From: Prevotella sp.
GTDB taxonomy: Bacteria; Bacteroidota; Bacteroidia; Bacteroidales; Bacteroidaceae
Direction of reading: 5' to 3'
Assembly: GCA_017470345.1 (NCBI GenBank)
Contig: JAFUEP010000042.1
Span: 1-64,000, forward strand
Length of the DNA stretch: 64,000 nucleotides
The position numbers and the translations under genes are program-made. This document shows positions 28,689-37,564 of the stretch, in pieces. Within the stretch, counting starts at the first letter, position 1; the number at the start of each line of letters is the position of its first letter. The notes beneath the pieces are model-generated. The model was not told the DNA's origin. It did not search any database and worked only from the letters and a program-made list of their open reading frames with translations.

Positions 28689-30056
28689 TTACTTCTTGGC
28701 TGCCCGACTACGGATGATGCCCATCACGGTCGACTTGCCCTGACGGATTTGGTCAAGAAGCGGACGATAGGCCGGACACGTGTGCTGACAGGATCCGCAC
28801 TCGATGCAGCTCGTGATATCCTCATGCTCGGCCCGTTCCCAGTTCTTGTAGGCGCTCAAACGCGAAAGCAGATAAGGCTCAAGTCCCATCGGGCAGGCGT
28901 CGACACACTTTGCACATCGGATACAGGGTTCTGGCTCTCTGCGGACTGCATCATTCCCAGACAGGATAGTCACCGAGTTGGTGCCCTTACAGATAGGCAC
29001 ATCGAGATTCGAGAGAGCTTTGCCCATCATGGGGCCGCCAGCCAACAATTTGTTGTCACCTTCTGGCATGCCGCCACATAATTCAATAAGGTCTCGCATA
29101 GGTGTACCCATGCGAACAAGGAAATTACCTGGATGGCTCAGCTTTTTACCAGTGACAGTTGTATAGCGTTCAAAGAGTGGCTTATTCTTCATAACAGCCT
29201 CATAGACAGCATAGGCTGTACCCACATTCTGAACTATTGCTCCGACGTTGACAGGAATAGCAGGCGGTGCGGGCACCTGACGTCGGATAACAGCATCGAC
29301 GAGTTGCTTTTCGCCTCCTTGGGGATAGCGTTGTTTGAGAGGAACGACCTCGACGGCGAAGCCGGAACCGGCAAACGCTTTATTACACTTCTCGCTAAGC
29401 AACTCTATTGCCTTGGGCTTGTTGGTTTCAATACCAATGTAGCCAGTCTTCACTTTAGCAGCTATCATCAGCAGATGCAGTCCGACGATGATCTCATCGG
29501 CATGTTCCATCATCAGTCTATAATCGGCCGTGATGTACGGCTCACACTCGACGGCATTGATGATAACACACTCGGCTTTGGCTGTGGGGGGAGGCGTCAA
29601 TTTAATGAAAGTAGGGAATCCTGCGCCACCCATACCAGTGATACCGGCCCACTTCACGCGATTGATAATCTCCTCAGGGGTCAGTTCAGGATGATCAGCT
29701 ATTGTAACTAGTTTATCGGAACGGTCAATCGACTCTTCCCACTCGTCACCCTCTACATTGACAATAATGACGGGTTTGCGATAGCCTGTAGCATCGATGG
29801 CTGTGTCAATCTTGAAGACAGTGCCGCTTACCGATGAATAGATAGGAGCAGAGACAAATCCGCCTGCCTCAGCCAGCAACGACCCAACTTTTACCTTGTC
29901 ACCTTTTTGGACGACTGGTTTAGCTGGTGCTCCGATATGTTGCGACAGGGGGAATACAGCCTGCTTAGGGAGTGCAGCAACTTGGGTAGCGACTTCGTGG
30001 GTCAACTTATTCTCCTCGGGGTGTATGCCCCCTATGCGGAATGTTTTTATCTTCAT
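28689..30056 (-). CDS. rnfC: Rnf complex NADH-binding subunit RnfC
   Basis: This 455-residue peripheral subunit docks on the cytoplasmic face and exchanges electrons with NAD(H). The N-terminal part has GGIHPEENK and a lipoyl-like barrel, then the nucleotide and FMN-binding region (GMGGAGFPTFIKL, VECEPYITADYRLM in parts). Two 4Fe-4S clusters sit near residues 375-430: CIRCAKCVDACP and CIECGSCQHTCP. The start overlaps the rnfB stop by 4 bp. Confidence 0.96.
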   Translation of the reverse strand: MKIKTFRIGGIHPEENKLTHEVATQVAALPKQAVFPLSQHIGAPAKPVVQKGDKVKVGSLLAEAGGFVSAPIYSSVSGTVFKIDTAIDATGYRKPVIIVNVEGDEWEESIDRSDKLVTIADHPELTPEEIINRVKWAGITGMGGAGFPTFIKLTPPPTAKAECVIINAVECEPYITADYRLMMEHADEIIVGLHLLMIAAKVKTGYIGIETNKPKAIELLSEKCNKAFAGSGFAVEVVPLKQRYPQGGEKQLVDAVIRRQVPAPPAIPVNVGAIVQNVGTAYAVYEAVMKNKPLFERYTTVTGKKLSHPGNFLVRMGTPMRDLIELCGGMPEGDNKLLAGGPMMGKALSNLDVPICKGTNSVTILSGNDAVRREPEPCIRCAKCVDACPMGLEPYLLSRLSAYKNWERAEHEDITSCIECGSCQHTCPAYRPLLDQIRQGKSTVMGIIRSRAAKK

Positions 30057-30934
30057 GCTTCTTCCTCCTTCTTTATTATGGGTTCAACGACTTCCGGCTT
30101 TGGTTTCGGTGCCGGGAAATTAACAGCATGAATGACCTTAGTCGGACAAACATCAACACATTTTCGGCAGAGACGACATTTCTCAGAATCAATGTAAGAA
30201 ACATTTCCGTCAAGTGAAATGGCTCCAAACTGACATTCTTTCACACACTTGCCACAGCCGATACATGCAGCTTTGCAGGCCTTCATCGCTGAAGCTCCCT
30301 TGTCGCGATTAACGCAGCTGACGAAGACCCGACGGCCCTTGGGTCCCTTTCGCCGTAGTTCGATAATGCCACGCGGACACGCTCTCGTGCAGGCGCCGCA
30401 GGCTGTACAACGATCCTCATCGACTTCAGCCAGTCCAGTTTCCGGGTGAATGTGGATAGCATCGAACTGGCAGGCTGCCACACAGTCGCCACAGCCCAAG
30501 CATCCATAGCCACAGGCCGACTCACCAGCTCCACAAGCATGCATCGCACTGCACGTGCGAAGACCACCATACTGGACGATTTTCGGACGGAGCTCGCAAG
30601 TGCCTCCACAACGGACAACAGCCACCTGAGGAGCACCATTTTGGATGGCCATACCTAACAAATCGGCCACACGTGTCATTACCTCTGAACCACCAACAGG
30701 GCAAGTCAGTCCATTGAGACTTCCCTTGTCAGCACCCTTTACAAGCGCTTCGGCCATGCCCCCGCATCCTGCGAATCCGCAGCCGCCGCAGTTGGCTCCA
30801 GGCAACAACTCGCCCACCTCGCCAATGCGAGGATCTTCATAGACAGCAAAGCGCTTGGAACAGAGATAGAGCACCACAGCGGACACTAAGCCAATGCCTC
30901 CAAGAACGATGACTGCAATCAAGATGTCATTCAT
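30053..30934 (-). CDS. rnfB: Rnf complex ferredoxin-like subunit RnfB
   Basis: The 293-residue protein has an N-terminal membrane helix (about 5-25), a 4Fe-4S domain of the Fes type (GANCGGCGFAGCGG, about 47-60), and a set of ferredoxin domains with CGYGCLGCGDCVAACQ, CTACGACTRACP, CIGCGKCVKECQ and CRLCRKCVDVCP. It accepts electrons from ferredoxin and passes them into the complex. It follows the RseC-like gene by 16 bp. Confidence 0.96.
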   Translation of the reverse strand: MNDILIAVIVLGGIGLVSAVVLYLCSKRFAVYEDPRIGEVGELLPGANCGGCGFAGCGGMAEALVKGADKGSLNGLTCPVGGSEVMTRVADLLGMAIQNGAPQVAVVRCGGTCELRPKIVQYGGLRTCSAMHACGAGESACGYGCLGCGDCVAACQFDAIHIHPETGLAEVDEDRCTACGACTRACPRGIIELRRKGPKGRRVFVSCVNRDKGASAMKACKAACIGCGKCVKECQFGAISLDGNVSYIDSEKCRLCRKCVDVCPTKVIHAVNFPAPKPKPEVVEPIIKKEEEA

Positions 30935-30950
30935 AATTTTTGTTCTAGAA

Positions 30951-31370
30951 TTATTTGTTTGTTTCTTCTATTCGGAAAGTAAGTTTGCGGGCAAGACGCC
31001 CACGCATCAACCATAAAATAATATAATAAGGTATCAATGCGGCTAACATCAACAGTGCTGTCACTGCTTCGGATACGGCAAGACACTGCATGACGCATAG
31101 GACAGCGAGCATCATTAATAAAGGATAGCCGAACCCTAGTAGAAGAGCCCGCCCTGCTGTATCAGTCGACACAACCACCGTCACTTCATCACCAACGTTA
31201 AACTGCTTTTCGCAATGCCAAACGTCAATGATTTTCATCTTCATCTCAGAAGCGTGACAAGCTGAGGCAACTTTACAGGCTGCACAAGCACTCATTTGTG
31301 CAATCCGCACCTGAACGTGGTCGCCGTCGACCATTGCAACTACCCCCTGATGACATACGCCGTTCTTCAT
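30951..31370 (-). CDS. SoxR-reducing / RseC family protein
   Basis: This 139-residue protein has an N-terminal soluble domain with a Cys-rich stretch (CAACKVASACHAS, about 29-41) and two C-terminal membrane helices separated by a short loop, the RseC architecture. RseC-type proteins are repeatedly found with rnf genes and in E. coli take part with the Rsx complex in reducing SoxR. It is the first gene of the rnf operon here. Confidence 0.9.
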   Translation of the reverse strand: MKNGVCHQGVVAMVDGDHVQVRIAQMSACAACKVASACHASEMKMKIIDVWHCEKQFNVGDEVTVVVSTDTAGRALLLGFGYPLLMMLAVLCVMQCLAVSEAVTALLMLAALIPYYIILWLMRGRLARKLTFRIEETNK

Positions 31371-31379
31371 TTACGGGTG

Positions 31380-31387
31380 CAAAGTTA
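31380..31387 (-). promoter_or_regulatory. -7 box of the rnf operon
   Basis: On the minus strand TAACTTTG, an exact -7 match, ends 9 bp before the RseC-like gene. No good -33 box is seen at the normal distance. A divergent promoter lies about 50 bp away. Confidence 0.6.
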
Positions 31388-31438
31388 ATAAGAAAAAGGG
31401 AAAGAATAAAGTTTTTTTAGGAAAAAAAACCGTAATCG

Positions 31439-31469
31439 TTTGCAAATACAAATCTTTTTTATACTTTTG
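31439..31469 (+). promoter_or_regulatory. Promoter for the acidic protein and ClC genes
   Basis: TTTG (31439-31442), 19 bp and TACTTTTG (31462-31469) fit the consensus, 23 bp before the start codon. Confidence 0.75.
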
Positions 31470-31492
31470 CAATCAAAAAGGGAAGAAACGAT

Positions 31493-31936
31493 ATGAAAGC
31501 AACTGAACAAACGCTACAACAAATTGAACGGGCCATTCGCAAGACTGCAGAAAAATTTCCTTCAACCGAGGAAGCATGCACTATGACCGACATTCACGTT
31601 CGTGTGACCCAAGAAACGGGTGAACTATTGACATTTGACGACGACGATCATGAATTGACCCGTTGTGTCGTCGAACAGTGGATTGACAACAAAGACGATG
31701 ATTTCTACGAGCAGGTGGCGACTGTGGTACGTCAATGCCTAAACAATCAGCGCAAGTTGGTCGAGACGATGGCAATCTTGAGACCATATGCCTTTGTTCT
31801 CGAAGATGAAGATCGCGAGACATTGGCCGAGTTGTTTGTTGTCGACGACGAAGACACAGTCATTATTGATCCTGAGCTCATGAAAGGACTTGAAGACGAC
31901 CTTGACAATTTCCTCGACCACTTGCTAAAATCATAA
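31493..31936 (+). CDS. Conserved acidic protein of unknown function
   Basis: I do not recognise the family. The 147-residue protein is cytoplasmic (no signal or membrane segment), strongly acidic (FDDDDHELTR, NKDDDFYEQ, VVDDEDTVIIDPEL) and mostly helical at both ends. It has its own consensus promoter and is 21 bp upstream of the ClC gene, so the two are probably co-transcribed. Codon use agrees with the neighbours. Confidence 0.75.
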   Translation: MKATEQTLQQIERAIRKTAEKFPSTEEACTMTDIHVRVTQETGELLTFDDDDHELTRCVVEQWIDNKDDDFYEQVATVVRQCLNNQRKLVETMAILRPYAFVLEDEDRETLAELFVVDDEDTVIIDPELMKGLEDDLDNFLDHLLKS

Positions 31937-31957
31937 TCCTTTCGTATAGGCATAGAC

Positions 31958-33766
31958 ATGACCGACACACCAACGGAATCAGCTGTATTACAATGGTTTA
32001 CGCGGCTTAACGAGTGGCGTAAGACCAATATCAGCGAGCGCATGTTCGTGCTCGTGCTGGCTTTTTGGGTCGGTCTGCTTTCAGCTGTAGCAGCATTTGT
32101 TCTCCATAGCATCATCAATCTTATCGGGCGTCTGCTGACAAGCCAGTTTGATGCCGATTCTTCCAACTGGCTATACTTGGTATATCCTGCGGTAGGCATC
32201 TTCCTGACCATGCTCTTTGTCAGATATGTCGTTAAAGACAACATATCTCACGGTATCACACGAATACTCTACGCCATCAGCTCAAACCACTCGCGTCTCC
32301 GAAGCCACAACATGTGGTCATCGGTCATTGCGTCGGCTGTCACTATCGGCTTTGGTGGATCAGTTGGAGCCGAGGCTCCTATTGTTCTCACCGGATCAGC
32401 CATTGGTAGCAATCTGGGCAAACTTTTCAAGATGGACTCTCGCACCCTGATGTTGCTCGTTGGCTGTGGTGCGGCAGGCGCTATAGCCGGAATCTTCAAA
32501 GCCCCTATTGCAGGTCTTGTGTTCACCATAGAGGTGCTCATGATTGACATGACAATGACATCATTGTTGCCTATCCTCGTCAGTTGTGTCACAGCCACCT
32601 GTTTCACCTATATATTTAGTGGCGACGCAGCGCTCTTCTCTTTCCATCTTGACGAAGGCTGGACAATACAACGCGCGCCGGCCTGCGTATTCTTAGGCAT
32701 CTTCTGCGGACTCGTAAGTCTTTATTTCGTCAGAATGATGAATTTCTGTGAAAGTTTTTTTGCCCGCTTCAGTGCACACAGCTATGTAAAATTGACGATC
32801 GGGGCTTTACTTTTAAGCCTGCTCATCTACCTTTTTCCTGCACTTTATGGTGAGGGGTATAATTCCATCAACCTACTACTCCACGGACACTCTACGGCAG
32901 ACTGGGACAACATTCTCAACAACTCCCACTTCGCTGGGCAAAGTGAAATGCTCATTCCATACATCGCCCTTGTCCTGCTGACCAAGGTCTTCGCCACCTC
33001 AGCCACAAACGGTGCTGGCGGCGTCGGCGGAACATTTGCGCCCTCATTGTTCGTCGGATGCTTCAGCGGATTTCTCTTTTCACGTCTGTGGAACGTTTAT
33101 GAGATTGGTGTCTACGTGCCAGAGAAGAATTTCGCCCTGATGGGAATGGCTGGCGTGATGTCTGGTGTGATGCATGCTCCCCTGACAGGCATTTTTCTTA
33201 TTGCAGAACTAACCGGCGGCTACAGTCTGTTGCTTCCTCTGATGATTGTTTCCGTCTGCTCTTATCTGACAATCATTCTATTTGAGCCCCACAGCATCTA
33301 CGGAGCCCGGCTCGCCAAGGAGGGCAAACTGATCACCCACCACACTGACCACGCCGTGCTGACGCTGATGCAATTAGACGCTGTAATAGAACGCAGCTAT
33401 ATAGCCATCGAGCCAGATATGAATCTGGGCGAGATTGTCCGTAAGGTAAGTCGTTCACACGACCGTTTCATTCCTGTCCTCGACCCTGCAGGCTCCCTGC
33501 TGGGCGAGATAGACCTCGACAGCATCCGTCACATCATGTTCCGAACCGAACTCTATCATCATTTCACAGCACGTCAGCTTATGCAACCTCCCCCAGCCTT
33601 ACTCTCCGACCGGATGACGATGGCTGAAGTGATGAAAACCTTCGAACAGACGAGGGCCGACTGGCTGCCAGTACTGAATGATGATAGCCATCTGCGCGGT
33701 TACATATCGCGCCAGCGCCTCTTCACACAATACCGAAAGATGGTCGCTGACATGAGTGAAGAATAA
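31958..33766 (+). CDS. ClC-family chloride channel/transporter with tandem CBS domains
   Basis: The 602-residue protein has 10-12 membrane segments in the first 440 residues, then two CBS domains (about 465-520 and 535-595) that usually bind nucleotides to regulate gating. The selectivity-filter motif is GGSVGAEAP (about 133-141), with the gating glutamate Glu139 present, although the surrounding pattern differs from GREGP. Later segments GAGGVGGTFAPSLFVG and GMAGVMSGVMHAPLTG are standard. The gating Glu favours exchange or gated channel function, but the ion cannot be stated. Confidence 0.93.
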   Translation: MTDTPTESAVLQWFTRLNEWRKTNISERMFVLVLAFWVGLLSAVAAFVLHSIINLIGRLLTSQFDADSSNWLYLVYPAVGIFLTMLFVRYVVKDNISHGITRILYAISSNHSRLRSHNMWSSVIASAVTIGFGGSVGAEAPIVLTGSAIGSNLGKLFKMDSRTLMLLVGCGAAGAIAGIFKAPIAGLVFTIEVLMIDMTMTSLLPILVSCVTATCFTYIFSGDAALFSFHLDEGWTIQRAPACVFLGIFCGLVSLYFVRMMNFCESFFARFSAHSYVKLTIGALLLSLLIYLFPALYGEGYNSINLLLHGHSTADWDNILNNSHFAGQSEMLIPYIALVLLTKVFATSATNGAGGVGGTFAPSLFVGCFSGFLFSRLWNVYEIGVYVPEKNFALMGMAGVMSGVMHAPLTGIFLIAELTGGYSLLLPLMIVSVCSYLTIILFEPHSIYGARLAKEGKLITHHTDHAVLTLMQLDAVIERSYIAIEPDMNLGEIVRKVSRSHDRFIPVLDPAGSLLGEIDLDSIRHIMFRTELYHHFTARQLMQPPPALLSDRMTMAEVMKTFEQTRADWLPVLNDDSHLRGYISRQRLFTQYRKMVADMSEE

Positions 33767-33784
33767 GAATCGAGAATAGAAGAT

Positions 33785-34759
33785 ATGCAAAAAAGTGACC
33801 TTAGAATCATTTTCATGGGTACGCCAGACTTTGCCGTTGCTACCCTTGAGGCTTTAGTGGAAAACGACTACAACGTGGTGGCAGTCGTCACGCAACCAGA
33901 CAAGCCTGTCGGGCGTCATGGCTCTATCCTGCAACCCTCTGCCGTCAAACAATTTGCGCTGGGACATGACATCCCCGTACTCCAGCCTGAACGTATGAAG
34001 GATCCTGACTTCATCGAAGCCTTACGCGCCTACAATGCAAACCTCCAAGTCGTCGTGGCTTTTCGCATGCTACCAGAGATTGTGTGGGCAATGCCGGAAT
34101 TTGGAACGTTCAACGTTCATGCAGCATTGTTACCCCAGTACCGTGGTGCAGCCCCTATCAATTGGGCCATTATTAACGGCGAGACTCAAACTGGCGTAAC
34201 AACATTTTTTCTTGATCAACAGATTGACACAGGACGCATTATACACCAACTACCGTTCGACATTCCTGACACTGCCGATGTCGAGTATGTATACAATGGA
34301 CTCATGCACCTTGGTGCCCGCATCTGTCTCGAGACGCTTGAGCTCATCCTTCAGTCCGACGGTCATCCTGAGAGCATGGCCCAACCATCTGACTGTACCG
34401 ATCTAAAGCCTGCCCCCAAAATTTTCAAGGACACATGCCGAATCAATTGGCAACAGAGTGCCAAGAGTATCTATGACTTTGTTCGTGGGCTGTCCCCCTA
34501 CCCCGGAGCCTGGACCACTCTTTCCAGCAAAGACGGCAGCGAACTGGTACTCAAACTTTTTCGTACAACCAAGACTTCGCTTACTGCCGCATCAATGCGT
34601 CCAGGTCAGATATCCACCGATGGGCACCGTAAGCTCTATATTGCTGCCTCAGACAATTTGCTTCAAATTGACGAACTTCAACTGGCAGGCAAGAAGCGCA
34701 TGGATACGGCCTCATTTCTCAACGGTATTAAGGAAATCGAAAAATATTTCATCATTTGA
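33785..34759 (+). CDS. fmt: Methionyl-tRNA formyltransferase
   Basis: The enzyme formylates initiator Met-tRNA with 10-formyl-tetrahydrofolate. The 324-residue protein has the catalytic motif region FNVHAALLPQYRGAAPINWA (about 108-127; Asn, His and the later Asp are the active-site set), IDTGRIIHQ, and a C-terminal beta-barrel (SPYPGAWTTL). Start is set by the family N-terminus (LRIIFMGTPDFA). Confidence 0.96.
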   Translation: MQKSDLRIIFMGTPDFAVATLEALVENDYNVVAVVTQPDKPVGRHGSILQPSAVKQFALGHDIPVLQPERMKDPDFIEALRAYNANLQVVVAFRMLPEIVWAMPEFGTFNVHAALLPQYRGAAPINWAIINGETQTGVTTFFLDQQIDTGRIIHQLPFDIPDTADVEYVYNGLMHLGARICLETLELILQSDGHPESMAQPSDCTDLKPAPKIFKDTCRINWQQSAKSIYDFVRGLSPYPGAWTTLSSKDGSELVLKLFRTTKTSLTAASMRPGQISTDGHRKLYIAASDNLLQIDELQLAGKKRMDTASFLNGIKEIEKYFII

Positions 34760-34818
34760 CATAATAAACCGCACTGGCTGACGTTACTAACAATGTAAAC
34801 CAATCCCTACGTCCGCCT

Positions 34819-34932
34819 ATGCAAATATTTACCCACGAAGAAATGACCCCTAGCGAAAAGACACTCCAACTGATCCGACAAATTGCTTATACCTATCGCT
34901 ACGTCAATCAGCAGTCTTTCTGCCTTAATTAA
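34819..34932 (+). CDS. Small conserved protein, 37 residues
   Basis: The frame reads MQIFTHEEMTPSEKTL and ends in NQQSFCLN. The pattern T-H-E-E-M-x-P-S-E followed by IRQIAYTYR and a final CLN resembles small hypothetical proteins I recall from Bacteroidales genomes, but no function is known to me. It sits in the 186-bp gap between fmt and rpe, 13 bp before the rpe start. The frame is open from ATG to TAA with usual codon use. A longer reading of rpe that would cover it in another frame was rejected. Confidence 0.6.
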   Translation: MQIFTHEEMTPSEKTLQLIRQIAYTYRYVNQQSFCLN

Positions 34933-34945
34933 CAACAACACTACC

Positions 34946-35593
34946 ATGACATTAGTCTCACCCTCACTGCTCGCGGCCGATTTTCTAAATCTCGGCCGTG
35001 AGATTCAAATGATTAACCGCTCTGAAGCAGACTGGCTCCATCTAGACGTCATGGACGGTTCATTCGTGCCAAACATCTCCTTTGGATTCCCGGTCCTTGA
35101 GGCTGTAGCAAAAGTCTGTCAAAAGCCCCTCGATGTTCACTACATGATTGAACGCCCTGAACGTTACATACATCAGACGGCCCGCTTAGGTGCTATGATG
35201 ATGAACGTCCACTACGAGGCGACGCTCCATCTGCATCGCGTCGTTGAAGAAATCCATCAAGCAGGAATGAAAGCAGGCGTCACGCTCAATCCCTCGACGC
35301 CCGTCAGTCTTCTTGAAGACATCATTGCTGACGTCGACATGGTGCTTCTGATGAGTGTCAACCCTGGATTTGGTGGACAGCGCTTCATCGAGAACACGAT
35401 CCTCAAAGTGCAACGTTTACGAGAACTTATCGACCGTCATGACTGCCACACTCTCATCGAAGTCGACGGAGGTGTTCAGTCTGAGACCGCTCCACGTCTG
35501 GTTAGTGCAGGAGTAGACGTACTTGTCAGCGGAAGTTACATCTTCAATAATGAACAACCAGAATTAAAGATTCACGAACTGAAACAATTATAA
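34946..35593 (+). CDS. rpe: Ribulose-phosphate 3-epimerase
   Basis: Rpe interconverts ribulose-5-phosphate and xylulose-5-phosphate in the pentose phosphate pathway. The 215-residue TIM-barrel has SPSLLAADFLNLGREI, the metal His in WLHLDVMDGSFVPNIS (about residues 32-47), VHYMIERPE, MSVNPGFGGQRFIENT and IEVDGGVQ. The ATG giving MTLVSPSLL is the family start. Confidence 0.96.
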   Translation: MTLVSPSLLAADFLNLGREIQMINRSEADWLHLDVMDGSFVPNISFGFPVLEAVAKVCQKPLDVHYMIERPERYIHQTARLGAMMMNVHYEATLHLHRVVEEIHQAGMKAGVTLNPSTPVSLLEDIIADVDMVLLMSVNPGFGGQRFIENTILKVQRLRELIDRHDCHTLIEVDGGVQSETAPRLVSAGVDVLVSGSYIFNNEQPELKIHELKQL

Positions 35594-35609
35594 TTAAAAA
35601 TTGAATATT

Positions 35610-35987
35610 ATGAAGAAAGCAATTGCAACACAGAAAGCCCCTGCGGCTATCGGTCCTTATAGTCAGGCCATCGATGCCGGCAGCTTTGTATATCTAAGTG
35701 GTCAGCTGCCGATTGACCCCACAACGGGCCAGTTCCCGGAAGGCGGCATCAAGGAGCAGACACGCCAGTCGCTCCTAAACGCTCAAGCTATTCTGATTGA
35801 GGCAGGTTTAGATCTTCAGAATGTCGTCAAGACCACCGTTCTGCTGAGTGACATCACCAATTTCGGCCCTATGAACGAGGTCTACGCAGAGATGTTCTCT
35901 GCACCATTCCCTGCCCGTTCAGCCTTTGCTGTGCGCGACCTGCCCAAAGGCGCACTTGTTGAAATAGAGATGATTGCCGCCAGATGA
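35610..35987 (+). CDS. ridA: RidA-family enamine/imine deaminase
   Basis: RidA hydrolyses reactive 2-aminoacrylate-type enamines released by PLP enzymes. The 125-residue protein shows GPYSQAIDAGSFVYLSGQLP and the active-site Arg region FPARSAFAVRDLPKGALVEIEMIA (quoted in part). The ATG at the start of MKKAIATQ was chosen; a TTG three codons upstream lies in an AT-rich spacer. Its last bases overlap the queC start by 4 bp. Confidence 0.94.
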   Translation: MKKAIATQKAPAAIGPYSQAIDAGSFVYLSGQLPIDPTTGQFPEGGIKEQTRQSLLNAQAILIEAGLDLQNVVKTTVLLSDITNFGPMNEVYAEMFSAPFPARSAFAVRDLPKGALVEIEMIAAR

Positions 35988-36643
35988 AGGACACCATACT
36001 GATTCTTAGTGGTGGAATGGATTCGGTCACGATGCTTTACGACTATCGCGACCGAATCTCTCTCTGTCTTTCGTTCGACTACGGTTCCAATCACAATGCT
36101 CGTGAGTTACCTTTCGCCCGTCTTCACTGTCAGCGCCTGGGCATAGAACATCTGACGATTTCGCTCAATTTCATGAGCAAATTTTTCAAAAGTTCCCTCC
36201 TTGATGGCAGTGAAGCAATCCCTGACGGAAGCTATGCCGATGAAAACATGAAGTCGACTGTCGTTCCTTTCCGCAACGGCATCATGCTTTCAATAGCCGT
36301 AGGTATGGCAGAAAGTCGCGGGCTCAAGCACGTCATGATGGCAAATCACGGTGGCGATCACTCTGTCTATCCCGACTGTAGGCCTGAGTTCGTCAATTCA
36401 TTCAACAGTGCAGCCAATGCCGGCACTTATGCCGGAGTTACCCTCTTGGCTCCATACACAAATATGACTAAGGCAGACATTGCCCGTCGTGGCAAACAGC
36501 TTGGAATCGACTATTCCGAGACATGGTCGTGCTACAAGGGAGAGTCAATCCATTGTGGGCGTTGTGCCACATGCGTAGAGCGTCATGAAGCACTTGTCGA
36601 GGCCGGCATCGACGATCCTACTGTTTACCAAACATCCATCTGA
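35984..36643 (+). CDS. queC: 7-cyano-7-deazaguanine synthase QueC
   Basis: QueC turns 7-carboxy-7-deazaguanine into preQ0 with ATP and ammonia, in queuosine synthesis. The 219-residue protein has the PP-loop SGGMDS (9-14) and a zinc site made by Cys183, Cys191, Cys194 and Cys197. The preceding steps, QueD and QueE, are encoded elsewhere in this window (56557-57518). Start overlaps ridA by ATGA. Confidence 0.96.
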   Translation: MKDTILILSGGMDSVTMLYDYRDRISLCLSFDYGSNHNARELPFARLHCQRLGIEHLTISLNFMSKFFKSSLLDGSEAIPDGSYADENMKSTVVPFRNGIMLSIAVGMAESRGLKHVMMANHGGDHSVYPDCRPEFVNSFNSAANAGTYAGVTLLAPYTNMTKADIARRGKQLGIDYSETWSCYKGESIHCGRCATCVERHEALVEAGIDDPTVYQTSI

Positions 36644-36693
36644 CCCAATTAACACTGAAGATCAAGTCTCCAAGTACAGAAACTTATATTCCT

Positions 36694-37551
36694 ATGCATA
36701 CACGAGAAGAACAAATGCAAGCTTTCGGACGACTGCTCGACGTACTCGACGAGTTGCGACAGAAATGTCCATGGGATAAGAAGCAGACAATAGAAAGTCT
36801 TCGTCCCAATACGATAGAAGAAACATTCGAACTTTGTGACGCTATCATGAAAGGCGATTACCACGAGATGATGAAGGAGATGGGTGATGTGCTGATGCAT
36901 ACTTGCTTTTATGCCATGATAGCCCGTGAGGAAGGCCGTTATGATATCGCAGATGTTCTGAACACAGAATCCGATAAGCTCATTTACCGCCACCCTCATG
37001 TCTATCATCCCTCACAAGTGGGTGTACCTCATCCACACCCTTTGCCTTATGTGCCTGAAGGAGCCGACGCCCCTGGCGAATTCTCAAAAGCAGAGACAAG
37101 TGCTCAAGTATTGAAAAACTGGGAGCAGATAAAACTAAAGGAAAAAGACGGAAATAAGACAGTACTCTCAGGAGTGCCAGCTTCTCTGCCATCACTCATC
37201 AAGGCCTACCGCATTCAAGACAAGGCACGCAACGTAGGTTTCGACTGGCAGAAAAAGGAAGATGTCTGGACGAAAGTGCATGAGGAACTTAGTGAACTCG
37301 AAGCAGAACTGGCGCGCGAAGACAAGGAGAGGAGTGAAGCTGAATTGGGCGATTTCATCTTCTCTGTGATCAATGCTGCACGACTCTACCACCTGAATCC
37401 CGAGAACGCCTTAGAGCGTACTAATCAAAAGTTCATAAGTCGCTTCAACTACATCGAAGAGCACTCCATCCGCATTGGCAAGCCCCTCACAGAAATGAGC
37501 CTTGAAGAAATGGATGCATTGTGGAACGAAGCAAAAACACAGGAACAATGA
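36694..37551 (+). CDS. mazG: Nucleoside triphosphate pyrophosphohydrolase MazG
   Basis: MazG hydrolyses NTPs to NMP and PPi, cleaning aberrant nucleotides. The 285-residue protein has two MazG helical domains: the first with CPWDKKQTIESLRPNTIEET (about 26-45) and the EEx12-28ExxD metal pattern (FELCDAIMKG...MGDVLMH), the second with NVGFDWQKKEDVWTKVHEEL and ELGDFIFSVINAARL. Between them, after RHPHVYHP, is an insertion of about 30 residues rich in Pro and Val (PHPHPLPYVPEGADAPGEF) where most homologues go straight to the next helix. Confidence 0.94.
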   Translation: MHTREEQMQAFGRLLDVLDELRQKCPWDKKQTIESLRPNTIEETFELCDAIMKGDYHEMMKEMGDVLMHTCFYAMIAREEGRYDIADVLNTESDKLIYRHPHVYHPSQVGVPHPHPLPYVPEGADAPGEFSKAETSAQVLKNWEQIKLKEKDGNKTVLSGVPASLPSLIKAYRIQDKARNVGFDWQKKEDVWTKVHEELSELEAELAREDKERSEAELGDFIFSVINAARLYHLNPENALERTNQKFISRFNYIEEHSIRIGKPLTEMSLEEMDALWNEAKTQEQ

Positions 37552-37564
37552 AATACACACAGTC

